A stretch of DNA of 64,000 nucleotides from Devosia sediminis (lineage in GTDB: Bacteria > Pseudomonadota > Alphaproteobacteria > Rhizobiales > Devosiaceae), in assembly GCF_016411825.1 (NCBI RefSeq), contig NZ_JAEKMH010000002.1, positions 372,001 through 436,000 of the forward strand, given 5' to 3'. The notes under the pieces are model-generated. The model was not told the origin of the DNA, searched no databases, and was given only the letters and a program-made list of their open reading frames with translations. Positions 34,763 through 44,517 of the stretch are shown here, one piece after another. Position numbers and translations under genes: made by a program. The number at the start of each line of letters is the position of its first letter. Positions within the stretch are counted from its first letter, which is position 1.

Positions 34763-35246
34763 ACAGCAGGCCCATGGTGAGAATGTCCTGATACTCGCCG
34801 CCCCGCAGTATGGCCCGCCGGCGCCGGCCTTCATGGACAAAGCCGACCTTCTCATAAAGCCGGATGGCGGGAAGATTGCTGCTGTACACGTCGAGCTCCA
34901 CCCGCTCGAAACCCGAAGCCGCGGCAACAAGGGTCTCGGTAATGAGCTGGTGGCCGATGCCACGACCGCGGTGACTGGCCACCAGGCCCATGCCCAGCGA
35001 GCCGCAGTGCTCGGAACCGCTTTCGTCGCTGCGGCAGATATCGCACCAGCCCACGATCCGACCCTCATCGACCGCCACCCATTGCGGATTGCCCTTCTCG
35101 ATATTGGCGGCGATGAACTCGCGCGACGCCTCGACCGGCGGTGCCTCGGTCAACCGCAGGTAGCGGTTTTCGCGCGCGACACTGTCGAGCGCGGCGTGGA
35201 AGCCCTCTGCGTCGGCCTCGGTGATGGGGCGAATAGTGATCGTCAT
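34755..35246 (-). CDS. GNAT-family N-acetyltransferase
   Basis: A 163-aa GCN5-related acetyltransferase. The acetyl-CoA-binding motif A is SHRGRGIGHQLITETLVAA (residues about 91-109), followed by RVELDVYSSNLPAIRLYEKVGF, the standard motif B. The N-terminus (TIRPITEADAEGFHAALDSV) is also typical. The acceptor substrate is unknown; candidates are amino acids or toxins such as phosphinothricin analogues. It is convergent with mutY, overlapping by 8 bases at the 3' ends. Confidence 0.88.
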   Translation of the reverse strand: MTITIRPITEADAEGFHAALDSVARENRYLRLTEAPPVEASREFIAANIEKGNPQWVAVDEGRIVGWCDICRSDESGSEHCGSLGMGLVASHRGRGIGHQLITETLVAAASGFERVELDVYSSNLPAIRLYEKVGFVHEGRRRRAILRGGEYQDILTMGLLFN

Positions 35247-35290
35247 GGACCATGCAGGTTGTGAACTGCATCAGCCTACAACGGCGGGGC

Positions 35291-35324
35291 AACAAACAAA
35301 AAGGCCGCCGGGGGACCGGCGGCC
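35291..35324 (-). terminator. Rho-independent terminator downstream of ccrM
   Basis: On the minus strand, GGCCGCCGG (35324-35316), a CCCC loop, and CCGGCGGCC (35311-35303) are followed by TTTTTGTTTGTT. It ends the ccrM transcript before the acetyltransferase gene. Confidence 0.9.
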
Positions 35325-35358
35325 AGTGAGTTGGGCCTGAGAGTGATTGGAGGTCAGA

Positions 35359-36577
<1,219 letters not shown>

Positions 36578-36584
<7 letters not shown>

Positions 36585-37270
36585 GTGATTTCCACCACGG
36601 TGGCGCGCACCAGAAGGGCCGCTACCGGCGCAAATTCCGCGCGGTGATGGCGGCAGGGGCCGTGCGTGTCGAGCGCCGCCAGATGCGCCGCGGTGGAATA
36701 GCCCTTGTGGCCCGAGAAGCCGAAATGCGGGGCGTCGCAATCCATGATCGCACACATGCGGTCGCGCGTGACCTTGGCGACGATCGAAGCCGCCGCGATG
36801 GAGACGCTGCGCCCGTCGCCGCCGATCAGGGCCAGGCCCGGACAGGGGAGACCCGGCGGCACGTCGCGGCCATCCACCAGCACGCGGTCGACGGCACGGG
36901 GCAGGGCCCGCACGGCCCGCGCCATGGCCGCCAGCGTCGCGCCGCGGATGTTGAGCGTTAGGATGTCGCTGGGCGGCGCCGAGACGATCGCGACCTCCGC
37001 CGTCGCCATGATGATGTCGAAGAGTTCCTCACGCCGCTCGGCGGTCAGTTTCTTGGAATCGTTGAGGCCCTCGGGAATGCGATCCGGATCGAGCCGCACG
37101 GCGGCGACCACGACCGGCCCGGCCAGCGGCCCGCGTCCCGCTTCATCGACACCGGCCACCAGCCTGGCGCCACGCGAGAGCAGCATCTGCTCGTGGCTGA
37201 AATCGGGATATCCCGTTTCGCCGGCGAAAAGCTCGCTGCTGGTCTCGATGGTGACGGTCCGCTTCGCCAT
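36578..37270 (-). CDS. rnhB: Ribonuclease HII
   Basis: A 230-aa type 2 RNase H that removes ribonucleotides from DNA and degrades RNA in RNA-DNA hybrids. The catalytic D42-E43 lie in VDEAGRGPLAGPVVVAAV; a further Asp is in RVLVDG, and the KGYSTAAHLAALDTHGP segment is highly conserved. A 35-residue N-terminal extension precedes the domain. It starts 2 bases after the DUF4180 gene stop, and its own stop lies inside the candidate CtrA box for ccrM. Confidence 0.95.
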
Positions 37271-37272
37271 CG

Positions 37273-37638
37273 TTAGCCCTTCCGTCCCAGCGCCGCGGCC
37301 AACGCCACCTCGTCGCCCACGAACAGATGGTGGCCGATACGATTGGTCTCGCCCACGAAGTCGCGCAGCGCCTTACTCGCCTCGGTGTGGCGGGAAATGT
37401 CGCCCACAATGGCCAGGCGCATCTGGTAGTTCTGCAGCTTCTGGAAAAAGTGGCCGGCTTCCTTGCTGGAAAGGTCGAAGAAGCTGGGCGCGAAGCGGCT
37501 GGCGGGGACGGCGATCATGTCCGTCTCTGTGCCATAGGTTTCACCCAGCAGGTCAAGCGCGTCCTGTTCACTTTTGAGCGCAGGTCCCTCGGCGGCAACA
37601 AAAAACACGACCGTGTCATTGAAGGATTTCGTGTTCAT
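37273..37638 (-). CDS. DUF4180 domain protein
   Basis: A 121-aa protein matching DUF4180 over its length: DALDLLGETYG, then SRFAPSFFDLSSKEAGHFFQ, QMRLAIVGDISRHTEASKAL and ETNRIGHHLFVGDEVAL. The family is of unknown function, usually encoded singly. I start it at the ATG at 37638 because the domain begins there; the frame is open 18 codons further upstream. It is followed after 2 bases by rnhB, so both are on one mRNA. Confidence 0.75.
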   Translation of the reverse strand: MNTKSFNDTVVFFVAAEGPALKSEQDALDLLGETYGTETDMIAVPASRFAPSFFDLSSKEAGHFFQKLQNYQMRLAIVGDISRHTEASKALRDFVGETNRIGHHLFVGDEVALAAALGRKG

Positions 37639-37744
37639 GCCAATCTCGGTCTGCCGAAGGTCCGCCCATTGGTGGCCACTTTTCGCGTCCACGCTCCTGC
37701 TGATACAAGAGTCTGGCCGGGGGGCAAAGGCGAGAGAGACTTTG

Positions 37745-38326
37745 ATGCGTAAAGCAAGCGGCCTTGTGGCATTCCTGCTGCTATCCGTCCCGGCGGCAGC
37801 GGAACCCTTCCACCACCCCTTCGGCGAGTGGCGCGAATATCACCGGGACTGGCTTGCCGCCTGCCCCGATAACATCGTCGAAGGTTCCCCCGACTTCTAC
37901 GGCTATTCGTGCTTCGCCTCGACCGGCAGCCAGGAGGTCAACGGCGCCAACCTGCCGGCCTATAAGCTGACGCTGATCCGCAACCGCCTTGATGGCACGC
38001 TCGACCTCGCCATTACCGTGGCTCCCGACAAGGGCGAATACGATGCGTCCCGCCCCATCACCCTGCAGTTTTCCGGCCAGCAGCCGGTGGCTTTGGCGAT
38101 GGGGACTGATATCGAAACCCGCTTCAACACGGTCAACCAGTTCTTCATTGTCGATCCCGATCGGCTCGCTGGCCTGATCGACACGATGACCGAGCGCAAT
38201 GCGGTGACCCTCTCCGTGCCGCTGGTCGGGCAAGAGCAGCCGGTCAGCACCTGGCTCTCGCTGCGCGGCGTTCTGGCCTCGCTCGATTTCATGGATACCT
38301 ATTCTCGCCGGGTCGCGCAGTACTAG
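37745..38326 (+). CDS. Secreted protein of unknown function
   Basis: A 193-aa exported protein (signal peptide about 1-19, cleavage near PAAAEP). The mature part opens with GEWREYHRDWLAACP and has cysteines at AACPDN and YSCFAST, faintly recalling the IalB fold, but I cannot assign a family. The ATG at 37745 is chosen from the signal peptide; the frame extends upstream. It is divergent from the DUF4180 gene and convergent with the broken phosphotransferase gene, whose 3' end overlaps it by 4 bases. Confidence 0.7.
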   Translation: MRKASGLVAFLLLSVPAAAEPFHHPFGEWREYHRDWLAACPDNIVEGSPDFYGYSCFASTGSQEVNGANLPAYKLTLIRNRLDGTLDLAITVAPDKGEYDASRPITLQFSGQQPVALAMGTDIETRFNTVNQFFIVDPDRLAGLIDTMTERNAVTLSVPLVGQEQPVSTWLSLRGVLASLDFMDTYSRRVAQY

Positions 38327-39196
38327 CGGCGGGCCATGGCCCAGGGCACGACCTCTTCGAGCATGGCGGCAACGCTGGCGCCGTCCTCATGCTCGACGGC
38401 GATCTCCCAGAGCCGATGGATGTCGGCCAGCAAGAGCACCCGCTCGCGATCGATGCTGCGGCCGCTGTGGCGTTCATAGGATGCGATGATGCGGCCGGTC
38501 AGGTCCACATCGATCAGCATCGAATAGACGAATTCCCGGTGCACCGGTCCGAAGCCGGAATCGCCGAAGTCGAACACGCCGGCCAGCCGCCCGCTGCGCA
38601 TGTCGAAGGCCATGTTCCAGCCATGCGCATCGAAATGGCCATAGGTCTCGCCATGCGGGTCGGGCGGCAGCTCCGCCCAGGCCATGAGAGCGCGATCAGC
38701 CCATGACCTGATGGGGTCGGGCAGGTGACGCCAGGCGTTCCGGCGAATGGTGTCGGCATCGAGCCAGGGGTCGCAGTCGCCTATGCCCAAAGCCCGGACA
38801 TGGCCCAGGTCGATGGCATGCAACTGGGCGAAGAACCGCCCCAATGCCTCGCCCGCGGCGGTGCGTCAGGGTGGCGTAGAGCGCCGGCAGCAGCGACACG
38901 CCGGGGATCTTGGCATGCATGGAATGCAGTACCGGCGCCTCGAACAGCGCTATGGCCGCCACCGGCATTTCCACCGCTCCGCGCACCACATCGAGCACCG
39001 CGGCTTCGCGGCGCAGGCCTTCCACGCCCAGTTGGTGGCGTGGAAACTTGAGGATCCAGCGGTCATCCACGTCGAGGGCGACGCTGTCCCAGCCATCGGC
39101 GAGAATGCTGAAACGGGCGCCCTCCAGTTCGGGATGGGCCTCGATCGCCCACTGCGTCAGCCGGGCCAGGGTCATGTCGGGCGGCAGGTCTGGCAT
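38323..39196 (-). pseudogene. Aminoglycoside phosphotransferase-like kinase, +1 frameshift
   Basis: Two adjoining minus-strand frames together make one APH-family kinase of about 290 aa. The first (39196 down to about 38866) has LADGWDSVALDVDDRWILKF, the nucleotide-binding lobe with its Lys. The second (from about 38858 to 38323) has ALGRFFAQLHAIDL, the catalytic loop YGHFDAHGWNMAFD and the metal-binding VFDFGDSGFG. The shift falls in ACGCACCGCCGC near 38858-38866, where one extra base breaks the frame. Everything else looks intact, so this is a recent lesion or a sequencing error. The substrate is unknown. Confidence 0.8.
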
Positions 39197-39265
39197 GCTC
39201 GTCGGATGGTTGACGCTCGCGCGTGTTTGGTGTGGTTTGCCGCTCCCTTATGGACGGAAACTCCT

Positions 39266-39955
39266 ATGCCCCTCAAGCCTGGCGCCGCACTGCTGTTCGA
39301 TATCGACGGCACGCTGGTGGAAAGCGATCCCCTGCACCTCGAGGCGTTCAACATTGTCTTCGAGCCCTATGGCCATGTCTTCGACAAGGAGCGCTTCGGG
39401 CGCGAATTGCAGGGACTGGCCAATGTGGCCATCGGCGCGCGCTTCCTGCCCGATCTGACGCCGGAGCGGCAATGGGATGTCATGATGGGCAAGGAAGCCA
39501 AGTTCCGCGAGCTGGCCGCAGCGGGCATCGAGCCGGTGCCGGGCCTTTTCGATCTGCTCGACTGGGCCGATGCGCATGAGGTGCCCATGGTCGCCGTCAC
39601 CAACGCGCCGCGGCCCAATGCCGAACTGCTGCTCGACGCGATCGGCGTTCGTGCCCGGTTCCGCCACCTCGTCATCGGCGATGAGCTGGCCCATGGCAAG
39701 CCGCATCCGCTGCCCTATCTGGAGGGCCTGCGGTTGCTCGGGGCAGAGCCTGTGCATAGCGTCGCCTTCGAGGATTCGCGTACCGGCATCGCCTCGGCCA
39801 CGGCCGCCGGTATTGCCACGGTCGGCATGGCGACGGGGCTGGCGCCCGACCAGTTGGTCGAAGCCGGCGCGACCATCGCCGCCCACGACTATCGGGACGC
39901 AGCGCTGCTGGACCTCGTCAAGACACGCCTCCTGGCCGATCTCGCACCCGCTTGA
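39266..39955 (+). CDS. HAD-superfamily hydrolase (beta-phosphoglucomutase-like)
   Basis: A 229-aa haloacid dehalogenase-type phosphatase or phosphomutase with a helical cap. Motif I is D12-I-D14-G-T, motif II is VTNAPRPNA, motif III Lys is in HGKPHPLPYL, and motif IV is FEDSRTG. This set fits sugar-phosphate phosphatases and beta-phosphoglucomutase relatives; the substrate cannot be set. I use the ATG at 39266 (MPLKPGAALLFDIDG); the frame is open well upstream over the start of the divergent kinase gene. Confidence 0.9.
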   Translation: MPLKPGAALLFDIDGTLVESDPLHLEAFNIVFEPYGHVFDKERFGRELQGLANVAIGARFLPDLTPERQWDVMMGKEAKFRELAAAGIEPVPGLFDLLDWADAHEVPMVAVTNAPRPNAELLLDAIGVRARFRHLVIGDELAHGKPHPLPYLEGLRLLGAEPVHSVAFEDSRTGIASATAAGIATVGMATGLAPDQLVEAGATIAAHDYRDAALLDLVKTRLLADLAPA

Positions 39956-40003
39956 CTCACCGCGCCGGCGGCGCGGTAATGCGCTGGCTGCGCGGAGGCT
40001 GCC

Positions 40004-40930
40004 ATGGCTGTTGCCACACGGATCGTGCGTTTCCTTGTCCTGCTTCTGGGGCTGGCGTCACCAGCCCTGGCCCAGGACGAGCAGGACCTGCTGCACTACC
40101 AATATGATCCGCCGCTCGACACGGACATCGTCCATGCCTTCGAGATCGTCAGCACGGTGATCGTGGGGGAGATCGAGCATGTCGAGCGCTGGACGCATGA
40201 CGTGGTCATTCGTCTCGACGAGAAGGACGGCGAGGAATTCACTGGCACCTTTGAACTGCGCAATGTCGTCAATCTCGAAAATGCCGAGGAAGATTTTCAG
40301 TACCTGGTGGCCCGGTCGCTGGAAGGCGAGCCTTTCGCGCTGCGCATGCTCGATCTTGGCCTCGCCTCGGAAGTCGATTGGCCTGCCATCGAGGCGCGGT
40401 TGGAGGAGCGCATTCCCGAACTGATCGAGCCCGCCAAGGCCGATATTGTGCTCGCGTCGCTGGATTTGATTCCCGACAAGACCAAGGTGGTCCTCCGGCC
40501 CATCGATGCGATCGGCCAGGCCTATGTTTTCCCTTTCAGGAAGGACGGCGAACTGCACCGGCTGGAGAATGCGGGGAAGCTCACCTACCTGGCGCTCGAT
40601 CCTGCCGTCATCGAAATCGGCGGCGGCTTTGACCAGGAGCCACAGGCCTATATTCTCGATTGGCTGGTCACGCCCCAATCCGACCTGGCGCTGGAGGCGC
40701 TGGAAGCGGAACTACAAAGGCTCGCCAATACGCTGGGCAGCCAGCTCGACGGCGACAGCACGTCAATCATCGATCAGGCCGTTGCCGAAGGCATCAACGC
40801 GGCCGAGGACGGCTATGCCATATACGACCTCGACCGTGGCCTCGTGCAGGAAGCCACCATCACGGCTTTGATCGGCTCCGACGCCGTCGCCTATGGCACG
40901 CGGATCAAGATGACGCTTACGTCGCCCTAG
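40004..40930 (+). CDS. Secreted protein of unknown function
   Basis: A 308-aa exported acidic protein with a clear signal peptide (MAVATRIVRFLVLLLGLASP...ALAQ, cleavage near 23). No family is recognised; it has no cysteines in the mature part and no transmembrane segment, and it alternates helix-like and strand-like stretches. GGAGG (39994-39998) before the ATG supports the start. Its stop overlaps the end of the convergent radical SAM gene by 4 bases. Confidence 0.75.
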   Translation: MAVATRIVRFLVLLLGLASPALAQDEQDLLHYQYDPPLDTDIVHAFEIVSTVIVGEIEHVERWTHDVVIRLDEKDGEEFTGTFELRNVVNLENAEEDFQYLVARSLEGEPFALRMLDLGLASEVDWPAIEARLEERIPELIEPAKADIVLASLDLIPDKTKVVLRPIDAIGQAYVFPFRKDGELHRLENAGKLTYLALDPAVIEIGGGFDQEPQAYILDWLVTPQSDLALEALEAELQRLANTLGSQLDGDSTSIIDQAVAEGINAAEDGYAIYDLDRGLVQEATITALIGSDAVAYGTRIKMTLTSP

Positions 40931-42075
40931 AACAGGCTCATCTGCGGGCTGTCCACCTTGGGGGGCTGGAACAGGTCGATGCGCAGGGGCGGCAGCTTGG
41001 CTTCGAGGCCATAACGCTCGCGGGCCTTGTCGAAGCGCTGGCGCAACAGCGTGGCATAGGGGCCTTCGCCGGTCATGCGCGTGCCCCAACGGGCGTCGTA
41101 ATCCTTGCCCCCGCGCGTGTCGCGGACCAGTGACAGCACATGGCGCACCCGATCCGGGAAATGCCGCAGCAGCCACTCCCGGAAGACGTCGCGCACCTCG
41201 CCCGGTAGCCGCAGGAGGATCATCGACGCACTGACCGCGCCCTGCGCCTTGCCGGCATCGAGAATGCGCTCGAGTTCCATGTCGTTGATGGCAGGGATCA
41301 TCGGTGAGGCGAAGATGGCAGTGGGAATGCCCGCTTCGCTCAGCAGCCTTATGGCCTCCAGCCGCCGTGCCGGAGAGGACGCGCGAGGCTCCATCTTGCG
41401 GCTGAGCTTGTGGTCCATCGAGGTCACCGACAGCGCAACCTTGACGAGACCGAGCTTGGCGAGCTCGGTGAGAATGTCGAGGTCCCGGGTGATCAGCGCC
41501 GACTTGGTGGTGATCATCACCGGGTGCCTGGTTTCCAGCATGACTTCGAGAATGCCGCGCGTCAGCTTGTGACGGCGCTCGGCGGGCTGGTAGGGATCGG
41601 TATTGGTGCCCATGGCGATGGGCTTGGGCCGATAGTTCTTCGCGGAGAGCTCAGCCCGCAGGGCCTCGACGGCATTGGTCTTCACATAGATGTCGCGCTC
41701 GAACTCGATCCCGGCAGAATGCCCGAGATAGGCGTGGGTCGGCCGCGCGAAGCAGTACGAGCAGCCATGCTCGCAGCCGCGATAGGCATTGATAGAGCGC
41801 TCAAAGCCGATATCCGGACTGTCATTGGTGGTGATGATGGTCTTGGCGCGCTCGGCATGCTCCACCGTCTCGAACAGCGGCAGCGGTTCGACCGTGCCCC
41901 AGCCGTCGTCGAAACCATCGCGCTGATGCGTCTCGAACCGGCCCGAGCGATTGCTCTGCGCCCCACGCCCGCGAATGCGGTCGGGCTGCATCAGTTCGCG
42001 CCGCGCCAAGTCGGCGTCGCGGCTGCGGCTCAGGCGCTCGAGGGCTTCGAAAGAGGGGGCCTGATAGGGGGCCAT
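40927..42075 (-). CDS. PA0069/Rv2578c-family radical SAM protein
   Basis: A 382-aa radical SAM enzyme. The 4Fe-4S motif is C101-EHG-C105-SY-C108, preceded by FERSINAYRG and followed by FARPTHAYLG, which mark the PA0069/Rv2578c family related to spore photoproduct lyase. The reaction is not known. The start at 42075 has AGGAGA 8 bases upstream. A perfect alphaproteobacterial LexA box (42149-42163) lies 74 bases upstream of the start, placing the gene in the SOS regulon and hinting at a role in DNA damage. Confidence 0.92.
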   Translation of the reverse strand: MAPYQAPSFEALERLSRSRDADLARRELMQPDRIRGRGAQSNRSGRFETHQRDGFDDGWGTVEPLPLFETVEHAERAKTIITTNDSPDIGFERSINAYRGCEHGCSYCFARPTHAYLGHSAGIEFERDIYVKTNAVEALRAELSAKNYRPKPIAMGTNTDPYQPAERRHKLTRGILEVMLETRHPVMITTKSALITRDLDILTELAKLGLVKVALSVTSMDHKLSRKMEPRASSPARRLEAIRLLSEAGIPTAIFASPMIPAINDMELERILDAGKAQGAVSASMILLRLPGEVRDVFREWLLRHFPDRVRHVLSLVRDTRGGKDYDARWGTRMTGEGPYATLLRQRFDKARERYGLEAKLPPLRIDLFQPPKVDSPQMSLF

Positions 42076-42148
42076 GGTCCTGTCTCCTGACTAGGCGAGA
42101 AAGGAATCGCCTCCCTTTCAACGCATGAACAGGCTATCAGGTTAATGA

Positions 42149-42163
42149 GAACGAAACAAGAAC
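42149..42163 (-). promoter_or_regulatory. LexA box of the radical SAM gene
   Basis: On the minus strand the sequence is GTTC-TTGTTTC-GTTC, a perfect match to the alphaproteobacterial LexA consensus GTTC-N7-GTTC. It is 74 bases upstream of the radical SAM start, where it would overlap the promoter. No other perfect copy was noticed in the gene-upstream regions I examined. Confidence 0.75.
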
Positions 42164-42449
42164 ACAAGTATGGGCGGAGAGCACCGTTGCGCCACATATC
42201 GGCATGGTCGCCATGCATTACAAGACTTTACGCCAAGGGCCTGCGGGCGTAGAGAACCGCTCCCGCCGGCTCTGTCAGCCGTCTGGAGGCGAAGGGCTTC
42301 CAGTTCACTATAACGACCTCCGAGGTAGTTGAGGCCTTCGGTGGTTTGCTGTTGCTGACAGGCGCTGTCGCAAATTTTTGCTTGCTTTGTCGAAAGCCAT
42401 CCGACCGCGCCGTCGTAGGGCTGGAACACGATCTCGAAAGGGTCCCGAG
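42164..42449. other. Non-coding gap before the MFS exporter
   Basis: I see no supported gene in these 286 bases. A short inverted repeat (GACAG-GCG-CTGTC near 42358-42370) lies about 80 bases before the MFS start and could be an operator. Short open frames on both strands show no recognisable protein. Confidence 0.4.
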
Positions 42450-43922
42450 ATGACACTCGACGCCACCATGGATGCCGTGCCGCAAAGTGCGCCGCACCAC
42501 CCTGACAACGCCGCGCGCAATCGGTTGGTCATTGCCATCCTGCTTGTGTCCACCTTCGTGGTGTTTCTCAACGAAACCATCATGAGCGTGGCCATTCCGC
42601 ACCTGATGGCGGATCTGGGCATTGCCGCCAGCACGGCGCAGTGGTTAACCACGGCCTTTCTGCTGACCATGGCCGTCGTGATCCCGATCACCGGCTTTCT
42701 GCTGCAGCGCATCAACACGAGGCCGATCTTTCTCCTCGCCATCTCCATCTTCTCGGTGGGCACGCTGGTCTGCGCGCTCTCGCCCGGCATCGAGCTGCTG
42801 ATTGCCGGCCGCGTCGTCCAGGCCGTGGGCACGGCCATCATGATGCCTCTCCTCATGACCACGGTCATGACGCTGGTGGCGCCCGAAGCGCGCGGCAAGA
42901 CCATGGGTAACATCTCCATCGTCATGTCGGTGGCCCCGGCCATCGGCCCGACCATTGGCGGCTTCATCCTGGCGCACTACGACTGGCGCTTCATGTTCTA
43001 TTTCACCCTGCCCATCGCCCTCGGCGCGCTGGTCCTCGGTGCCTTGCGGATCCGCAATGTGTCGACCCCGCGCTATGCGCCGCTCGACTACCTCTCGGTG
43101 GTCTTGTCGGCACTGGCCTTTGGCGGCCTGGTCTATGGCCTCTCGAGCCTGGGCGAAGGCGCCGGCCACCCATCCGCCATCCCGGCCTGGGTGCCCGTCG
43201 CCGTCGGCCTTGCGGCCATGGCCGTCTTCGTCTGGCGGCAGACCCGGCTGCAGGACAAGGCCCTGCTCGACCTGCGCACCCTTCAGCACAAGAACTATTC
43301 CTTTGCGCTGATCGTCATGGCCATCGCCATGGTGGCGCTGCTGGGCAGCTCCATCCTCCTGCCGATCTATACCCAGAACGTGCTCGGCCTCGACACGCTG
43401 CAGACCGGCATGATCCTGCTGCCGGGCGGCCTGCTGATGGGCTTCATGGGCCCGATCGTCGGCCGTCTTTACGACCGCGTCGGTCCGCGTCCGCTGCTGG
43501 TGCCGGGTGTGATCCTGGTGTCGCTGGTCATGTGGGCATTGACCATGGTTAGCCAGTACACGCCGATCTGGGCCGTGGTCGCGGGCCACATGACGCTGAG
43601 CTTCGGCCTGGCGCTGGCCTTCACGCCGCTGTTCACCGCCTCGATGGGTTCGGTGCCCATGCCGCTCTACTCGCATGCCAGCGCCATCCTGGGTTCGGTG
43701 CAGCAGGTGGCAGGCGCTGCCGGCATCGCGCTCTTCGTGGCTGTGATGAGCCTGCGGACCGCATCGGCCGCAGCCGAGGGGCTGACCGGGGTGGACGCTC
43801 TGGCCGCCGGCATCCGCTCGGGCTTCCTCTGCGGCGCCATCGTGTCAGTGCTGATGGTGATTGCGGCCTTCTTCGTGAAGAAGCCGGAAGGCGGCGGACC
43901 GGGCATGCCTGCGGGTCACTGA
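42450..43922 (+). CDS. DHA2-family multidrug MFS transporter (EmrB/QacA type)
   Basis: A 490-aa transporter with 14 predicted transmembrane helices. The first helix region carries LNETIMSVAIPHLMADLGI, the DHA2 'motif D1', and motif C is visible in SVAPAIGPTIGGFIL. Relatives export drugs, detergents or other amphiphiles by proton antiport. I start it at the ATG at 42450, after AAAGGG; the frame runs 24 codons further upstream in a basic, non-membrane stretch. No dedicated regulator or membrane fusion partner is adjacent. A strong terminator follows. Confidence 0.92.
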   Translation: MTLDATMDAVPQSAPHHPDNAARNRLVIAILLVSTFVVFLNETIMSVAIPHLMADLGIAASTAQWLTTAFLLTMAVVIPITGFLLQRINTRPIFLLAISIFSVGTLVCALSPGIELLIAGRVVQAVGTAIMMPLLMTTVMTLVAPEARGKTMGNISIVMSVAPAIGPTIGGFILAHYDWRFMFYFTLPIALGALVLGALRIRNVSTPRYAPLDYLSVVLSALAFGGLVYGLSSLGEGAGHPSAIPAWVPVAVGLAAMAVFVWRQTRLQDKALLDLRTLQHKNYSFALIVMAIAMVALLGSSILLPIYTQNVLGLDTLQTGMILLPGGLLMGFMGPIVGRLYDRVGPRPLLVPGVILVSLVMWALTMVSQYTPIWAVVAGHMTLSFGLALAFTPLFTASMGSVPMPLYSHASAILGSVQQVAGAAGIALFVAVMSLRTASAAAEGLTGVDALAAGIRSGFLCGAIVSVLMVIAAFFVKKPEGGGPGMPAGH

Positions 43923-43946
43923 AACCCGTTCATCCAAAAGGTCCAG

Positions 43947-43982
43947 GAGGGGTGCCGGGTAAACCGGCGCCCCTCTTTTTTT
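43947..43982 (+). terminator. Rho-independent terminator
   Basis: GAGGGG and GCCGG (43947-43958), loop GTAAA, then CCGGC and CCCCTC (to 43975) are followed by a run of eight T. It ends the MFS gene and touches the stop codon of the convergent moaB. Confidence 0.92.
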
Positions 43983-44517
43983 ACCGTTCGTCGAGCCGCG
44001 GCATCAGCTCGACGAAGTTGCAGGGCTTGTGCCGATAGTCGAGCTGGTGGGTCAGAATGCCCTCCCAGCCATCGCGACAGGCGCCGCGCGAGCCCGGCAG
44101 GCAGAACACGAATGTAGTGCCGATCAGCCCCGCCGTGGCCCGCGACTGCAGCGATGAAGTGCCGACAGTTGTTGCAGAATATTGGTGAAAGAGCACCGAG
44201 AACCCCTCCATCCGCTTGTCGAACAGCGGCTCGATGGCCTCCGGCGTCACGTCGCGACCGGAAAAGCCGGTACCGCCGGTGGTGAGGATCACGTCGACCT
44301 CGGGCTCCGCCACATAGGCCTGCACCGCGGCGCGGATGAGCTGGATGTCGTCCCGCACGATCCTACGCTCGAAACACCTGTGACCATCGGCCTCGAGCAG
44401 AGATTTCAGCAGCGCCCCACCAGTATCGGTCTCGAGCGTCCGCGTATCGGAAACGGCGATGACGGCAATGGAGAGCGGCTTGAACGCCCGATCCTCAAAC
44501 CGGCTTGTCTTGAACAT
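43981..44517 (-). CDS. moaB: Molybdenum cofactor biosynthesis protein B
   Basis: A 178-aa MoaB/MogA-type protein that adenylylates molybdopterin or acts in the same step. The nucleotide-binding loop is ILTTGGTGFSGRDVTPEAI, followed by the substrate segment around SLQSRATAGLIGTTFVFCLPGS. The N-terminus KPLSIAVIAVSDTRTLETDTGG is typical. It lies downstream of the minus-strand MFS gene, whose end overlaps its start by 23 bases, so translation may be coupled. No other moa genes are in the window. Confidence 0.93.
   Translation of the reverse strand: MFKTSRFEDRAFKPLSIAVIAVSDTRTLETDTGGALLKSLLEADGHRCFERRIVRDDIQLIRAAVQAYVAEPEVDVILTTGGTGFSGRDVTPEAIEPLFDKRMEGFSVLFHQYSATTVGTSSLQSRATAGLIGTTFVFCLPGSRGACRDGWEGILTHQLDYRHKPCNFVELMPRLDER

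Noticed and set aside
42228..42602. 124-codon minus-strand frame before the MFS gene
   Set aside because: It overlaps the start of the MFS gene, shows no recognisable domain, and lacks a ribosome binding site.
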